Of a stretch of 64,000 nt of DNA, positions 63,979 through 64,000 are shown one piece after another. The number at the start of each line of letters is the position of its first letter. The first letter of the stretch is position 1. The notes under the pieces were generated by a model. It saw only the letters and a list, made by a program, of their open reading frames with translations. It was not told where the DNA came from and made no database searches. The DNA lies in contig CAWIWT010000026.1 in assembly GCA_963839725.1 (NCBI GenBank), positions 124,001-188,000 of the forward strand, read 5' to 3'. The position numbers were made by a program, and so were the translations under genes. This DNA comes from Kumtagia sp963839725. GTDB taxonomy: Bacteria; Pseudomonadota; Alphaproteobacteria; Rhizobiales; Rhizobiaceae.

Positions 63979-64000
63979 TGTCCGATGCAATCGCATTTGC
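63978..64000 (+). CDS. Start of a gene cut by the window edge
   Basis: ATG at 63978 overlaps the LacI stop (TGATG) and opens MSDAIAF before the window ends. Overlap with the regulator suggests the next catabolic or regulatory gene in the same operon; no family can be named from seven residues. Confidence 0.45.

Overview
The window is GC-rich DNA (roughly 60-65 % GC by eye) with short intergenic gaps, and it reads as chromosome of an alphaproteobacterium of the order Rhizobiales, most like Mesorhizobium and other Phyllobacteriaceae. The evidence is the hrcA-rph-rdgB-hemW and rsmI-yraN core blocks, several periplasmic-binding-protein sugar ABC systems with LacI regulators, the MocD/MocE-like proteins, DUF2778 and ModE-type proteins, and two families of intergenic palindromes of the kind common in these genomes. 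No rRNA, tRNA, CRISPR array, phage or complete insertion sequence was recognised.

Layout. 0-7 kb: a serine hydrolase, a fosmidomycin-resistance-type MFS transporter, a DUF2778 protein, an AT-rich gap and ilvD. 7-13.7 kb: a tight three-gene operon of a transglutaminase fused to a DUF2126 amidoligase, an ATP-grasp/alpha-E fusion and a second transglutaminase, a predicted peptide-forming system. 14-21 kb: an orphan ModE-like regulator, then a galactofuranose-type sugar ABC importer (ytfQ-ytfR-ytfT-yjfF) with an SDR dehydrogenase and a divergent LacI repressor. 21-30 kb: small accessory genes, including a small HTH gene preceded by a 48-bp concentric dyad, NIPSNAP/ArsR, an ECF42-type sigma factor with its YciI partner, GST, cysK, LysE, and cytochrome b561 plus YceI. 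30-43 kb: housekeeping genes (hrcA, rph, rdgB, hemW, rsmI, yraN, gyrB) with a cyclase and a cytochrome P450. 43-53 kb: arginase-ornithine cyclodeaminase with an Lrp regulator, a DUF2946/PCuAC copper pair, modABC and a DmpA-type peptidase. 53-64 kb: a co-directional catabolic cluster with a PanB-like protein, MocE-like Rieske ferredoxin, MocD-like oxygenase/desaturase, DUF4432 epimerase, single-NBD sugar ABC importer, MocC-like isomerase and MocA-like dehydrogenase, with a divergent LacI regulator. It resembles a rhizopine or inositol-derivative pathway.

How it works together. Two sugar importers, each with its own LacI repressor and recognisable promoter, feed dehydrogenases and isomerases encoded beside them. 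The arginase/ocd pair converts arginine to proline under an Lrp-type regulator. The molybdate importer lies about 34 kb from a DNA-binding-only ModE. The amidoligase operon has no substrate gene beside it.

Sequence quality. At least 12 apparent frameshifts lie in the first 10.4 kb, in six-fold contrast to the rest of the window, where only one was seen. They hit ilvD and conserved operon genes, and all flanking frames remain well conserved, so sequence error at a weakly supported contig end is more likely than gene decay. All product names rest on recalled family motifs; no database search was run.
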